From NCBI GenBank assembly GCA_963841205.1, contig CAWJCH010000014.1, positions 248,001 to 312,000 on the forward strand: a DNA stretch of 64,000 bases. Direction: 5' to 3'. Position 1 is the stretch's first letter; the number at the start of each line of letters is the position of its first letter. The position numbers and the translations under genes were made by a program. Below, in pieces: positions 28,342 through 38,213 of the stretch. The DNA comes from CAWAWP01 sp963841205 (GTDB lineage: Bacteria > Chloroflexota > Ktedonobacteria > Ktedonobacterales > JADMIN01). Under the pieces are notes generated by a model, which ran no database searches, was not told the origin of the DNA, and worked only from the letters and a program-made list of their open reading frames with translations.

Positions 28342-30079
28342 ATGAACCTACGGATTCCGCGCCGCACCTATGCGGACCTCTACGGCCCGACCACCGGCGA
28401 CCGCGTGCGCCTCGCCGACACTGAACTGATCGTCGAGGTCGAGCGGGACTTCACGGTCTACGGCGACGAGATCACCTTCGGCGGCGGCAAGGTCATTCGC
28501 GACGGCATGGGCCAGAGCAGCCGCGCCACACGCGAGGGCGATGGCGCGCTCGATCTCGTCATCACCAACGCGGTCATCATGGATCACTGGGGCATCGTCA
28601 AGGGCGACATCGGCATCAGGGATGGCCGCATCGTCAAGGTCGGCAAGGCCGGGAACCCAGACACGATGGCAAGGCGTCGATCCCGAACTGATCGTCGGCG
28701 CCAGCACTGAGGTCATCGCCGGCGAGAATCTGCTCGTCACCGCCGGCGGCATCGACAGTCACATCCATTTCATCTCGCCGCAGCAGGTCTACGAAGCACT
28801 TTCGAGCGGCGTAACCACCCTGATCGGCGGCGGCACCGGCCCTGCCACCGGCACGAATGCCACCACCTGCACGCCAGGCGCCTGGAATCTGGCGCGGATG
28901 CTCCAGGCGGCGGAGGCCTGGCCGATGAACATCGGCTTCCTGGGCAAGGGCAACGCCTCGACCGCCGCGCCGCTGGAGGAACAAATCGCCGCTGGAGCCT
29001 GCGGTCTGAAGCTGCACGAGGACTGGGGCACGACGCCCGCAGCCATCGATACCTGCCTTCAGGTCGCCGATGCCTACGACGTGCAGGTTGCCATCCACAC
29101 TGACACGATCAACGAGGCCGGTTTCGTCGAGGAGACGGTGGCCGCCATCGCCGGGCGCACGATCCACACCTACCATACCGAGGGCGCGGGCGGCGGCCAC
29201 GCGCCGGATATCATCCGCATCGCCTCGTATCCGAACGTGCTGCCCTCGTCCACTAATCCGACGCGCCCATTCACCGTGAATACCATCGCCGAGCATCTGG
29301 ACATGCTAATGGTCTGCCACCATCTCAATCCGTTGGTGCCCGAGGATGTGGCCTTCGCCGAGAGCCGCATCCGGCCCGAGACCATCGCCGCCGAGGATAT
29401 CCTGCACGACCTGGGCGTCATCAGCATGATCTCCAGCGACTCGCAGGCGATGGGCCGCGTCGGCGAGGTCATCCTGCGGACGTGGCAGACGGCGCACAAG
29501 ATGAAGACACAACGCGGCCCTCTGCCCGAGGATAGCGCGCGCAACGACAATCTGCGCGTCAAGCGCTATCTGGCGAAGTACACCATCAACCCGGCCATCG
29601 CCCACGGCATGGCGCAGCAGATCGGCTCCATCGAGCCGGGGAAGCTCGCCGACCTCGTGCTCTGGAAGCCTGCACTCTTCGGCGTGAAGCCAGAGATGAT
29701 CATCAAGGGCGGCTTCATCGCCTGGAGCGCGATGGGCGACGCCAACGCCTCGATCCCCACGCCGCAGCCGGTGCTCTATCGCCCGATGTTCGGCTCCTTC
29801 GGCTCCGCGACGGCCGCCACCAGCCTGACGTTCATGTCGCAAGCGGCGATAGAGGCCGATATCCCGAGCAGACTTGGTCTGCAGACGACCGCCGTGGCCG
29901 TTGCGAACTGCCGCGCCATCGGCAAGAAAGACATGGTGCACAACGCCGCGACGCCGACCATCGAGGTCGATCCCGAGACGTATGAGGTCCGGGCGGACGG
30001 CGATCTGCTCACGTGCGATCCGGCGGAGATCGCTGCCAATGGCCCAGCGTTATTTCCTGTTCTAGCGTTGAGCCTCTGA
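28342..30079 (+). pseudogene. ureC: Urease alpha (catalytic) subunit, one frameshift
   Basis: ATG 28342 follows AAGGAGG. It begins MNLRIPRRTYADLYGPTTGDRVRLADTEL. Near 28668 an extra G (ATGGCAAGG for ATGCAAGG) breaks the frame between GNPDTM and QGVDPELIVGAST. The second frame runs to 30079, total about 578 residues. All nickel and catalytic residues are present: GGIDSHIHFI (two His), GLKLHEDWG (Lys to be carbamylated, His), HTYHTEGAGGGHAPD, MVCHHLNP (Cys-His flap) and SSDSQAMGRVGEV (Asp). Perfect retention of the active site with one homopolymer-like indel suggests recent loss or an assembly error. Confidence 0.9.
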
Positions 30080-30092
30080 CGGAGAGGGAGAC

Positions 30093-30781
30093 ATGCTCGT
30101 GGAAGACACCGAGAAGCGCGCGCTCAGGGTCGGCGTCGCTGGACCGGTGGGCAGCGGAAAGACGGCGCTCGATCGATTGCCTGAGTCAGCGAATGTCGCC
30201 GCAGTGCAACCTGGCCGTCGTCACCAACGACATCTACACGCGCGAAGATGCCGAGTTTCTGTTGCGGCAGGGCACACTCTCCGAGGAGCGCGTCCGCGGC
30301 GGTCGAGACGGGCGGATGCCCACACTCGGCGATCCGCGAAGACGCCTCGATGAATCTGGACGCCATCGCCGACCTGGAGGAGCACCTGCCGGGCCTGGAG
30401 ATGGTCTTCGTCGAGAGCGGCGGCGACAACCTGGCCGCGGCCTTCAGCCCCGAGCTCGCCGACGTCTTCATCTACGTGATCGATGTCGCGGGCGGCGACA
30501 AGATTCCGCGCAAAGGCGGCCCCGGTATCATGCGGTCGGACCTGCTGGTCATCAATAAGATCGATCTTGCTCCGCACGTCGGCGCCTCATTGGAAGTCAT
30601 GGAGCACGATGCGCGTATGCAGCGCGGCGAGAGGCCGTTCATGTTCACCAATCTCAAGACTGGCGACGGCTTACCGGAGATCGTGGAGTGGCTAGAGCAG
30701 CGCCTTAGCGAGGGCCTCCGTTCGAGGCGTGGAGACGATTTCGACCTGCCTACCCCGCATAGTCATACACATACCCATTGA
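30093..30781 (+). pseudogene. ureG: Urease accessory GTPase UreG, two frameshifts
   Basis: ATG 30093 follows GAGGGAG and starts RVGVAGPVGSGKTAL, the P-loop. One extra G near 30169 (GCGCTCGATC) leads to the next frame, which reads IDCLSQRMSPQCNLAVVTNDIYTREDAEFLL. A second extra G near 30300 leads to the third frame, VETGGCPHSAIREDASMNLDAIADLEEHLPGLEMVFVESGGDNLAAAFSPELAD with the metal-binding CPH motif. NKIDLAPHVGA (G4 motif) and a His-rich tail HSHTHTH follow. UreG powers nickel delivery. The histidine tail may serve as a metal store; no ureE was found. Confidence 0.85.
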
Positions 30782-30944
30782 CAGGCTCCGCCTCCTCAAT
30801 GGTTTCGGAGGACTTGACGGCCCTTTTAGAGGGTTCCCCCAGGGCGGCAAGTTACAAAGGGCTGTCAACGATGCCGACGAGGGAGAGGCATCTGCACAGC
30901 GGTCTGCCATTGCCCGCGGGCAGCGGAGAGGAAACCCTGTAGGA

Positions 30945-31289
30945 ATGCGATGGTCTCGCGAGCATGAGTGCTGTATCAAGTGTGGTACGCTTGAGCGCCC
31001 CCACCTAGCGCGCGGTCGGTGTAAGCGCTGCTATGATCGCTGGGGTATTTCAGTCAAAAATGCAATGACAAGTTACTGCGATATTGCAGGGCGAGGTAAT
31101 GAACGTCGTGCTGTTGAACATGGCGTAATGAATGCGTGGCCAATTACAGTCTTTCATGGCCTATTGAGTTGCGCTACCCTACTTTGTCTGACGCTGATTC
31201 CTGCCTCGATGCCACGGTGTCACGATTTGCCAAGTCGATTACAAAGAAGCCATACAGGTATACCTGTAAACCTGGCTCTGGATGCCTAG
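30945..31289 (+). CDS. Possible small zinc-knuckle protein or remnant
   Basis: The only recognisable part is the N-terminal motif MRWSREHECCIKCGTLERPHLARGRCKRCYDRW, a Cys4-type zinc-binding knuckle (C-x2-C, then C-x2-C). ATG 30945 has a weak ribosome site. After about residue 40 the sequence loses protein character and runs to a stop at 31289, next to the IS5-type left end. It may be a truncated gene. Function unknown. Confidence 0.3.
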   Translation: MRWSREHECCIKCGTLERPHLARGRCKRCYDRWGISVKNAMTSYCDIAGRGNERRAVEHGVMNAWPITVFHGLLSCATLLCLTLIPASMPRCHDLPSRLQRSHTGIPVNLALDA

Positions 31290-32159
31290 AGCCTGTTATG
31301 GACGTGAGTAGAGATGGATGAGCTGATGAAGCAGGAGACAGGCGAAGGCGAGGAAGTGCCGGCCCGCCAAGACGGCGGGCAAGCGCTCGTCGTCACGCGC
31401 CAGCCGGCGGAAGCGCGCGGCCCAGGCGAAGTCGCGCTCGACCACCCAGCGCCGCGGCAGCACGACGACCCCGCGCTTGGCCACCGGGAGCTTGACCACC
31501 GCCCGGTGGCGGCCGTGGGCGGCGGCGTCCGCCGCGGGCTGGTCGCCAGTGGCGCCCTGGTCCACGTACGCCAGCTCGACGTGCTCGCCGGTGGCGGCCT
31601 GGATCGCCTGGGCCAGCGCCGCCACCGGGGTGCGCTCGTCGGCCTTGGCGGGGGGCACCACCAAGGCCAGCAGATGCCCGAGGGGGTCGACGGCGGCCTG
31701 GACCGTGGAGCCCGTGCGGCGTTGGTGCCCGTTCTCGCCCGCCCGCGCCCCACTCGCGGGGCTCGCCTGCCGCACCCGCGCGTCCAGAATGGCCGCGGTT
31801 GGCGGCGGTTGGCGGCCGTGGAGCCCCCGCAAGAGCCGGCGTACGTCGTGCACCAGGGCTGCAAAGCAGTTCGCCGCCATCCAGCGCCGCGCCTGCTGCT
31901 AGACCGCGGCCCCTGGTGGGAAGTCGCTGGGCAGAGAGCGCCAGGGGGCGCCGGTGTGAGCCAGGTAGCGCAGCGCGTTGACCACCGCGCGCAGATCAGG
32001 TCGGCGCTGCAAGGCGTCCGATGCGAGCACGGTCAGGTAGGGGGCGACGAAGGCCCACTCGTCGTCGCTCACAGCACTCGGGTAGCGTTTGGGAGACCGG
32101 GGAGGGGTAGCCATAACGGCATGCTAGCACCCAGCCCCACTCCAGTTCATAACAGACTC
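31289..32159 (-). mobile_element. IS5-family element
   Basis: 871 bp with inverted ends GAGCCTGTTATGGACGTGAG at the left and the complement of the right end, GAGTCTGTTATGAACTGGAG (16 of 20 shared). The single transposase frame fills it. No target duplication is obvious. Its right end lies 37 bases from the IS630 fragment that begins at 32196. Confidence 0.75.
31296..32114 (-). pseudogene. IS5-family transposase with one in-frame amber codon
   Basis: From ATG 32114 (MATPPRSPKRYPSAVSDDEW) the frame is continuous to 31296 except for TAG at 31899-31901, in the sequence FPPGAAV-stop-QQARRW. Relatives have tyrosine there (AVYQQ), so a single TAC or TAT to TAG change explains it. Catalytic residues remain: AILDARV (first Asp), LAYVDQGATGD (second Asp) and RRWVVERDFAW (Glu). 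Intact length would be 272 residues. Apart from that one codon it looks functional. Confidence 0.82.
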
Positions 32160-32195
32160 CAGAGTCCGCAGCTTTGCAGCTTGGCTGCTAAGTTA

Positions 32196-32485
32196 TATCA
32201 AATTCGCCTGGGTCCTCGACGTTTGTGGATCTGCTTGGGCCACCAGTGGAAGCGGGTGGTCGAACGGATGCGGTCGGGCTGGGCCTGGAGCGCGATGCAG
32301 TGGGCCAATTGGGCGTCCTCAAGCTCCTCGATGCTGGCGAAGTAGCGATTGATCAGGACGTCGTTGGTCAGGGGCCAGAGGTGCTCGGCGGGCTGGAGCT
32401 CGGGCGAGTACGGCGGCAGGAAAAGCAAGTGCACGTGCTCGGGCACGCGCAACCGCAGGCTGGCATGCCAACCCGCGCGGTGCGT
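32196..32485 (-). pseudogene. IS630 transposase C-terminal fragment with its right end
   Basis: The minus strand encodes RAGWHASLRLRVPEHVHLLFLPPYSPELQPAEHLWPLTNDVLINRYF to WWPKQ, closely related to the C-terminus of the transposase at 12549-13608. It retains the catalytic Glu region only. The element end ATATCAAATTCGCCTGGG lies at 32196-32213. Homology stops abruptly at about 32485, where a Rep-like gene begins in the opposite strand. The element was therefore truncated there, or its remnant joined to another mobile segment. Confidence 0.8.
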
Positions 32486-33656
32486 GCGAGGAGGCGCTCT
32501 GTTGGGTCCGCGACCAGTTGCTCTATGACCAGGACGAGCCGCTCGTGCGAGGTGCCTGCTCCTTCGAGACGGCGCGTCTCTCGCGTCTGGATTTGCACGC
32601 CGACTGGCAAGGCGGTTGGCGACCCTCCGCGGAGTTGGGGAATGCGCTGCGGTTCATCAAGCCAGCGCGAGTGAAGTGGCACGCCTACCACGACGGCGGG
32701 CGCTTCACCGGCTTCGTCTTCGGCTCGGGCGCGGTGGTCGCCCGCATCTACGACAAGGGCTGGCAGGCCCGCCAGCGCAGCGACGACAGCTTACGCCGCC
32801 CTCCTGAAGGAGCGCTGCCCCGATCGCTTCGACCCCGAGGCGGCTACCTGGCGGCTGGAGTTCCAACTGCGACGCGAAGGGGCCACCGGGTTCCGACTGT
32901 ACGCCGAGCCGGAGGCCGACGACGACGAGGCGATCATCGACGCGGAACTGGCCGCCGAGGAGTTACCGCACATCGGCACGCTCCCGCGCTTCTTCCGCCA
33001 CGAAAGTGCCCTCTGGCGACACCTCACGACGCACTGGCTGCGCCTGGCCGTGGACGACGGCGGGGCGAATCGTTCGCGCTGGCCGGTCGCACCCGACCTG
33101 GGCAACGCTGAGCCAGGGTTACGAACCGGTCGCCGAGGTCGAGCCACCGTCGGAGGAGTCGTACGAGCTGGTGCGCGGGGCGCGCTACACGGGCAAGAGC
33201 CGCGTGCTGCGGCGCATGCTGCTGGGCGTGGTCGATTCGCTGGAGGTGGAGGACGCGGCGCCGGCCTCTGCCGGGCTCGACGCACTCCGTCGCTGGGCCG
33301 ACACCATCGCCGAGCGCGAGGCGGAACGGGCGCGCGCAGCGCGGGCACGCTATGAGGCAAAGCTCGGCTACGTCCCCGAGTGGGTCGAGCGCGGGCTCGG
33401 CGAGCGCATCGAGAAGGCCGAGCGAGTACGACACCGTGTGCAGATGTTGCTCGGCATCTTCGCTGCGCGTGGCGTGCTACCACTGCATCGTGAGCCGGTC
33501 GCCGATGTTCAGGACCTCATCTGGCAACATCTCGACGATTTGGAGGCAGAGGCGGAGGCTAAAGGAGGGCTCGAACAGTTGCTCACGGCGCACTTTTCGC
33601 GCGCCTTCAAGATTGCTGCTCCACCACAACTGCTCGTGGCAGCTGGTCTCCTTTGA
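32486..33656 (+). pseudogene. Replication-initiation (Rep_trans-like) gene, 5'-truncated, two frameshifts
   Basis: Reading in three frames gives a coherent protein: EALCWVRDQLLYDQDEPLVRGACSFETARLSRLDLHADWQGGW, GRFTGFVFGSGAVVARIYDKGWQ, then after a +1 change near 32787 AALLKERCPDRFDPEAATWRLEFQLRREGATGF, then after another near 33102 TWATLSQGYEPVAEVEPPSEESYEL to a stop at 33656. The motifs R-x-D-x-H-x-D, ARIYDK and WRLEFQLRR match rolling-circle initiators of the Rep_trans type from plasmids, ICEs and filamentous phages. The 5' end is cut by the IS630 fragment. It is a relic of an integrated replicon. A plain transposase assignment does not fit. Confidence 0.65.
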
Positions 33657-34131
33657 CCGCTGCCTCGGCGTGTGCAGCTCCCGCGCACGCGCCAAATACG
33701 AAGAGCCATCGTAGGTCGACCCCTACACGTGGGAGGCAAAGGATTGGAGCACGAGCGACACGGCGAAGAATCCCGAAATCCCGCCGGGCGCGGCCCGCTC
33801 TTCGATGTCGATCTCTCGCTGCCCAGCGTTCGGCGGCTGCTCCAAGTGGTCGCGTCCGTCGAACGCGAGCTGCGTCGCGATGCTGAGCGTCAGGCCGAGG
33901 GGCAACCGACCGCTCGCGTGGAGCCTATCGAAGGCTCCTGAGTGCGTCGCTCCTCCCCATCCTGCAGACTGCGGCGCCAACTCGAGCGCACGTCCGTCTA
34001 TCCGATGGGAGGAGCGACGCGTCAAGTGGATGTCCGGAATAGACGGCTGGTCTCGACGTTTGGATGTGAGGCACCGCAATCGGGTATCGAGAGGATATCC
34101 TGGGTAGGTGCCCACGGAAAGAGGAGACCGC
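33657..34131. other. Intergenic stretch with no firm gene
   Basis: Several overlapping ORFs cross here (for example 33672-33941, 90 codons on the plus strand) but none shows a recognisable domain. The one at 33672-33941 ends VRRLLQVVASVERELRRDAERQAEGQ, mildly coiled-coil-like, and might belong to the same relic replicon. Confidence 0.35.
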
Positions 34132-34548
34132 ATGAAGTACATGATCTTGACGTACGCGTCCCAGCAGCACTACGACGCCATGACCGGCCAGGCGGGCGAC
34201 AAGCTAGTATGGTCCGCCGAGGATATCGGGGCAATGGGCGCCTTCATGGAGGCGTTTAACAAGGACCTGGTCGAGTCCGGCGAACTGGTGGAAACACGCG
34301 CCCTGCGTGCGCCAGTGCACACCCGTCGCATCCAGCTACAAGCGGGGGTGCCGGTCGTGACAGATGGGCCCTATGCCGAAGCATACGAGGTCTTGGCGGG
34401 CTATTGGATTGTCGAGTGTGCCAGCTTCGATCGGGCGACCGAGATCGCCGCCCGGCTCGCAAGCTGCCCGGGCCCAGCCTGGGCAGCAGAGGCCGCCATG
34501 GCGGATGTCCGACCGATCGCGGAGTCGCGGGACGAACTGGATCTCTAG
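34132..34548 (+). CDS. DGPF/YCII-domain protein
   Basis: A 138-residue protein. ATG 34132 follows GAGGAG and begins MKYMILTYASQQHYDAM. The hallmark VVTDGPYAEAYEVLAGYWIVEC gives the DGPF name. Proteins of this family are encoded next to ECF42 sigma factors in many bacteria; their role is unknown but they are co-regulated. The sigma factor gene starts 4 bases after its stop, exactly this arrangement. The fold is a dimeric ferredoxin-like alpha-beta domain. Confidence 0.93.
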   Translation: MKYMILTYASQQHYDAMTGQAGDKLVWSAEDIGAMGAFMEAFNKDLVESGELVETRALRAPVHTRRIQLQAGVPVVTDGPYAEAYEVLAGYWIVECASFDRATEIAARLASCPGPAWAAEAAMADVRPIAESRDELDL

Positions 34549-34551
34549 ACC

Positions 34552-35796
34552 ATGGCAACTACTGAGGTCGAGGGCCTGTTGCGCGTGCTCGCGCCCCAGG
34601 TCCTCGGCGCCCTCGTCCGGCGGTACGGCCATTTCGATACCGCCGAAGACGCGACCCAAGAGGCCCTCATAGCAGCGGCTCTGCAGTGGCCGCAGGAGGG
34701 CCTGCCCGCCGATCCGCGCGGCTGGCTCATCCGGGTCGCCGCCCGCCGGCTGACCGACCTGTTGCGTGGCGAGCAGGCGCGCCAACGCCGTGAGGAGACC
34801 GTCGCGCGGTGGAGCCTAGCCGAGCCACAATGGCAGCCGGCTGGCCGGCCAGCTGCGGACGCGGATGACTCGCTCATCCTGCTATTCATGTGTTGCCACC
34901 CGTCGCTCTCGCCGGCCTCGCAGATCGCGCTCACGCTGCGGGCCGTCGGCGGGCTCACGACCGCTGAGATCGCCCGCGCGTTTCTCGTGCCCGGAGAGAC
35001 CATGACCCGCCGCATTAGTCGGGCGAAGCAGACCATCGAGAACAGCGGGATCCCCTTCCGCCTACCCCCCGACGCGGAGCGGGCGCGGCGCCTCGGTGCG
35101 GTGCTCCATGTGCTCTACCTTATCTTCACTGAGGGCTACGCAAGCACGGCTGGGACGCGGCTGTATCGGATCGAGCTGTCTTCGGAAGCAATCCGCCTTG
35201 TTCGCATGCTTCACCGCCTGCTGCCCCATGAGAGCGAGGTGGCGGGCCTGCTCGCGCTCATGCTGCTCACCGACGCCCGCCGACCGGCTCGGGTCGGAGC
35301 GCGGGGCGAGTTGATTCCGTTGGGCGAGCAAGACCGCCGACTGTGGAATGCCGAGACCATCGCCGAGGGGGTGGCCCTCATCACTGCCACCTTACCTAGG
35401 GGGCCTACCGGCCCCTACCAACTCCAGGCGGCGATCGCGGCGCTCCATGACGAAGCGCCCAGCGAAGCGGCGACTGACTGGCCCCAGATCGTGGCGCTCT
35501 ACGAACTGCTGTTGCTGCTGCTGGCCGACAATCCCGTTGTGGCACTCAACTATGCCGTCGCGGTCGCGATGGCCCGCGGTGCGCCCACTGGCCTTGCGGT
35601 CCTCGACACGCTCCAGGGCGATGACCGGCTCGCCGACGACCACCGGCTCTACGCCGTCCGGGCGCACCTGTTGGAAAAGACCGGCCAGCATGAGGCGGCG
35701 CGCGCTGCCTATGAGGAGGCCGCCCGCCGCGCAACCAATCTCGCGGAGGAGCACTATCTCCGCGACCGTGCAGCTCGCCTCGTCGCCGACCACTGA
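34552..35796 (+). CDS. ECF sigma factor of the ECF42 type with C-terminal TPR-like extension
   Basis: A 414-residue protein. Sigma region 2 is at about residues 12-70 (FDTAEDATQEALIAAALQWP, GWLIRVAARRLTDLLR). Sigma region 4 is at about 115-165 (LTLRAVGGLTTAEIARAFLVPGETMTRRISRAKQTI). Past this is a 230-residue helical extension (DUF6596 and TPR-like) with VLYLIFTEGYAST and LLLADNPVVALNYAVAVAM. This extension is characteristic of ECF42 and is needed for activity in studied members, which lack an anti-sigma factor. The adjacent DGPF gene supports the assignment and is the likely target. Confidence 0.94.
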   Translation: MATTEVEGLLRVLAPQVLGALVRRYGHFDTAEDATQEALIAAALQWPQEGLPADPRGWLIRVAARRLTDLLRGEQARQRREETVARWSLAEPQWQPAGRPAADADDSLILLFMCCHPSLSPASQIALTLRAVGGLTTAEIARAFLVPGETMTRRISRAKQTIENSGIPFRLPPDAERARRLGAVLHVLYLIFTEGYASTAGTRLYRIELSSEAIRLVRMLHRLLPHESEVAGLLALMLLTDARRPARVGARGELIPLGEQDRRLWNAETIAEGVALITATLPRGPTGPYQLQAAIAALHDEAPSEAATDWPQIVALYELLLLLLADNPVVALNYAVAVAMARGAPTGLAVLDTLQGDDRLADDHRLYAVRAHLLEKTGQHEAARAAYEEAARRATNLAEEHYLRDRAARLVADH

Positions 35797-35929
35797 GCAC
35801 GTGCGCTCGCCGGTGCCGACGCCTCTGGTGGACGGCAGCGCGCACGACACCCGCCGCGCGTTCGCCCGCTATGGCTCCTCGGTGGCTCGCAAGTACCTCG
35901 ACGGGGATGTGGACGCGGCGGGACCGCCC

Positions 35930-37585
35930 CTACTCCTGTGTTGCAGCCCCTTCGCCGGCCGATCCTTCCCCTGCATCGGCCAGTTGGTTTCGAAGGATAA
36001 ATCTTTGTATCTTTCCCGTCGCGGTCTTGGGCAGTTGGGGGACGAAGACGACCCAGCGGGGATATTTGTGGGGCTGGAGGGTGGTCTTGACGTGCTGCTT
36101 GAGCTCGTCGGCGAGGGCGTCGGAGGGCTGCTGGCCGTCCTGGAGGACGACGAATGCGTACGGCTTGACCAGCGCTTCGGCGTCTTCGTGACCGACGACG
36201 GCGGCTTCGAGCACGGCGGGATGCGAGATCAGCGCGGCCTCGACTTCGGCGGGCGAGACCCACTGCCCGCTGACCTTGAGCATGTCGTCCGAGCGGCCAC
36301 AGTACCAGAAGTTGCCGTCGCCGTCCTGGTAATACTTGTCGCCGGTTTGGATCCAGGCGCCGGAGAGGGTCGACTTGGTGCGCTCGTGCTTGTTCCAATA
36401 CTGCGAGCAGGTGCTGTCGCCGGCGATCCAGAGGTTGCCGATCTCGCCTTGCGGCACGGACTGGCCGGCCTCGTCGACGATCAGCGCGGAGTAGCCGGGG
36501 ACGACGCGACCCGTGCTGCCGGGGACGCAGGCGCCGGGCTGGTTGGAGATGAAGATGTGGAGCACCTCGGTGCTGCCGATGCCGTCGAGGATCTCGACGC
36601 CGTGGCGGTCCCTCCAGCGCGTGAAGAGCGGCGCGGGGAGCGACTCACCGGCGGAGACACAGAGCCGCAGCGAGGAGGTGTCGTACTTGTCGGCGTCGGG
36701 GAAGGCTAGCATGGCGGCGTAGAGCGTGGGCGAGCCGAAGAAGATCGTCGGGCGCTGCTCGGCGATGGTGCGGAACGCGGCCTCGGGCGTGATGCGGCCA
36801 GGATAGTGGACGGCGCTGGCGCCGACGCTGAGCGGGAAGTAGAGGCCGTTGCCGAGGCCGTAGGCGAAGTAGAGCTTGGCGGCGGAGAAGGCGACATCGT
36901 CGGCGGTGATGCCGAGGGCGGGCTTGGCGTAGAGCTCGGCACAGACGTGCATGTCGTGCTGCAGGTGGATGCAGCCCTTGGGGAAGCCCGTGCTGCCGGA
37001 GCTGTAGAGCCAGAAGGCAACGTCGTCGCGGGTGGTGGGCGCGGCGGCCAACTCGGCGCGCGCGGCCGCGCACATGGCGGCGAAGTCCACGGTGAAGGGG
37101 GTGTTCGCGGCGGCTGAAGGATCGCGATTGACCAGCACCACCTGCCGCAGGAAGGGCAACTCTCGGCGCAGGGGGGCGATCTGCGCCCAGAGATCGGCCT
37201 CGGCGATCAACACGCGCGCCCGGCTGTCGTTGAGCATGTACTGGTAGTCTTGCGGGCGCAGCTGCGTGTTGAGCGGGACGGGCACGGCGCCGATCTTGAT
37301 CGCGCCGAAGAAGGCGGCGGCGAACTGGGGCGAGTCGTAGAGCAGGACCGCGACGCGCTGCTCCATCTCGACGCCGAGCGTGCGGAGGGCGTTGCCGGCG
37401 CGGTTGACCTGCTCGCTGAGCTGGCGATACGTCCAGGTCTGGTCGGCGGTGCGGATGGCCGTGCGCTCGCCCCAGCCGCGGGCGAGCGGTCCTTCGACGA
37501 AGGCGGCGGCGTTGTATTCGAAGGGGAGGTCGAGCGCGGGGCTTTCGAGCGTTGGGACGAAGATCGGCGATTGGGGGGCGGTCAT
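35930..37585 (-). CDS. Benzoate-CoA-ligase-like acyl-CoA synthetase
   Basis: A 551-residue ANL-superfamily enzyme. ATG 37585 follows GGAGGTGA; the longer frame lacks a site. ATP-binding loop YSSGSTGFPKG is at about residue 180, DGIGSTEVLHIFISN at about 320, TGDKYYQDGDGNFWYCGRSDDMLKVSGQWVSP at about 415, and the C-terminal lysine motif LPKTATGKIQRF at about 520. Such motifs match the benzoate-CoA ligase branch that activates aromatic or short acyl acids to CoA thioesters. No ring-reducing or oxygenase genes are in view, so the physiological acid is not known. It converges with the sigma-factor gene. Confidence 0.9.
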   Translation of the reverse strand: MTAPQSPIFVPTLESPALDLPFEYNAAAFVEGPLARGWGERTAIRTADQTWTYRQLSEQVNRAGNALRTLGVEMEQRVAVLLYDSPQFAAAFFGAIKIGAVPVPLNTQLRPQDYQYMLNDSRARVLIAEADLWAQIAPLRRELPFLRQVVLVNRDPSAAANTPFTVDFAAMCAAARAELAAAPTTRDDVAFWLYSSGSTGFPKGCIHLQHDMHVCAELYAKPALGITADDVAFSAAKLYFAYGLGNGLYFPLSVGASAVHYPGRITPEAAFRTIAEQRPTIFFGSPTLYAAMLAFPDADKYDTSSLRLCVSAGESLPAPLFTRWRDRHGVEILDGIGSTEVLHIFISNQPGACVPGSTGRVVPGYSALIVDEAGQSVPQGEIGNLWIAGDSTCSQYWNKHERTKSTLSGAWIQTGDKYYQDGDGNFWYCGRSDDMLKVSGQWVSPAEVEAALISHPAVLEAAVVGHEDAEALVKPYAFVVLQDGQQPSDALADELKQHVKTTLQPHKYPRWVVFVPQLPKTATGKIQRFILRNQLADAGEGSAGEGAATQE

Positions 37586-38021
37586 CACGTCACCTCCGTT
37601 GGGCACGGCCCGCCGCATCGCAGGCTGCTCTTGCGTGGAAGTATAGGGCGCGCGGGCAATGCTTTCAATCCACGGGAGGGGCGATGAAAGGCGTTGCCTT
37701 TGTGTGGCAGCTTGGCGCGGATTTTGCTACGATTCCGCTCGTCGCGTCAAAGCTCAACACTATTCAACCCTGTAGGACGGCACTCGTAGTTGGGTGAATG
37801 AGGGTGACAAGCTCTGGCATGACTCTTGATAGGTAGCGACCATGCGCGGAGCGTGGGTAGAGTCCCTGCGCTTGCTGGACGTGTCCGGGCTTCGCGCGGA
37901 CTGGCGGGAGCGCGTATCGGGACGGTGTCGCGCGGCGGCGTCACACGCGGAGGTGGCGCCGAGGCGTGGCTGGCCGGAGGCGGACTGGCCGCTCCGGAGA
38001 ACGAAGGAGGACAAGCGTTTT

Positions 38022-38213
38022 ATGGCGGCAGATCGTAAGGGACACGGCCGGGGCTTTGCCTCGATGGATCCGAATAAGCAGAAGGAGATCGCCAGCAAGG
38101 GCGGGCGGGCGGCCCACGTGCAGGGCACGGCGCACGAGTGGAGCAGCGAGGAGGCGCGCGAGGCGGGCCGCAAGGGCGGGGCATCCAGCCGCCAGCGCGT
38201 GACGGCGGACTAA
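38022..38213 (+). CDS. KGG-repeat stress protein
   Basis: A 63-residue protein. ATG 38022 follows GAAGGAGG. Two KGG units are visible: GFASMDPNKQKEIASKGGRAAH and EWSSEEAREAGRKGGASS. It is similar to Escherichia coli YciG and to the general-stress protein Con-10. Highly hydrophilic and basic. Often induced in stationary phase or under desiccation and oxidative stress. The longer frame upstream lacks protein character. Confidence 0.85.
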   Translation: MAADRKGHGRGFASMDPNKQKEIASKGGRAAHVQGTAHEWSSEEAREAGRKGGASSRQRVTAD

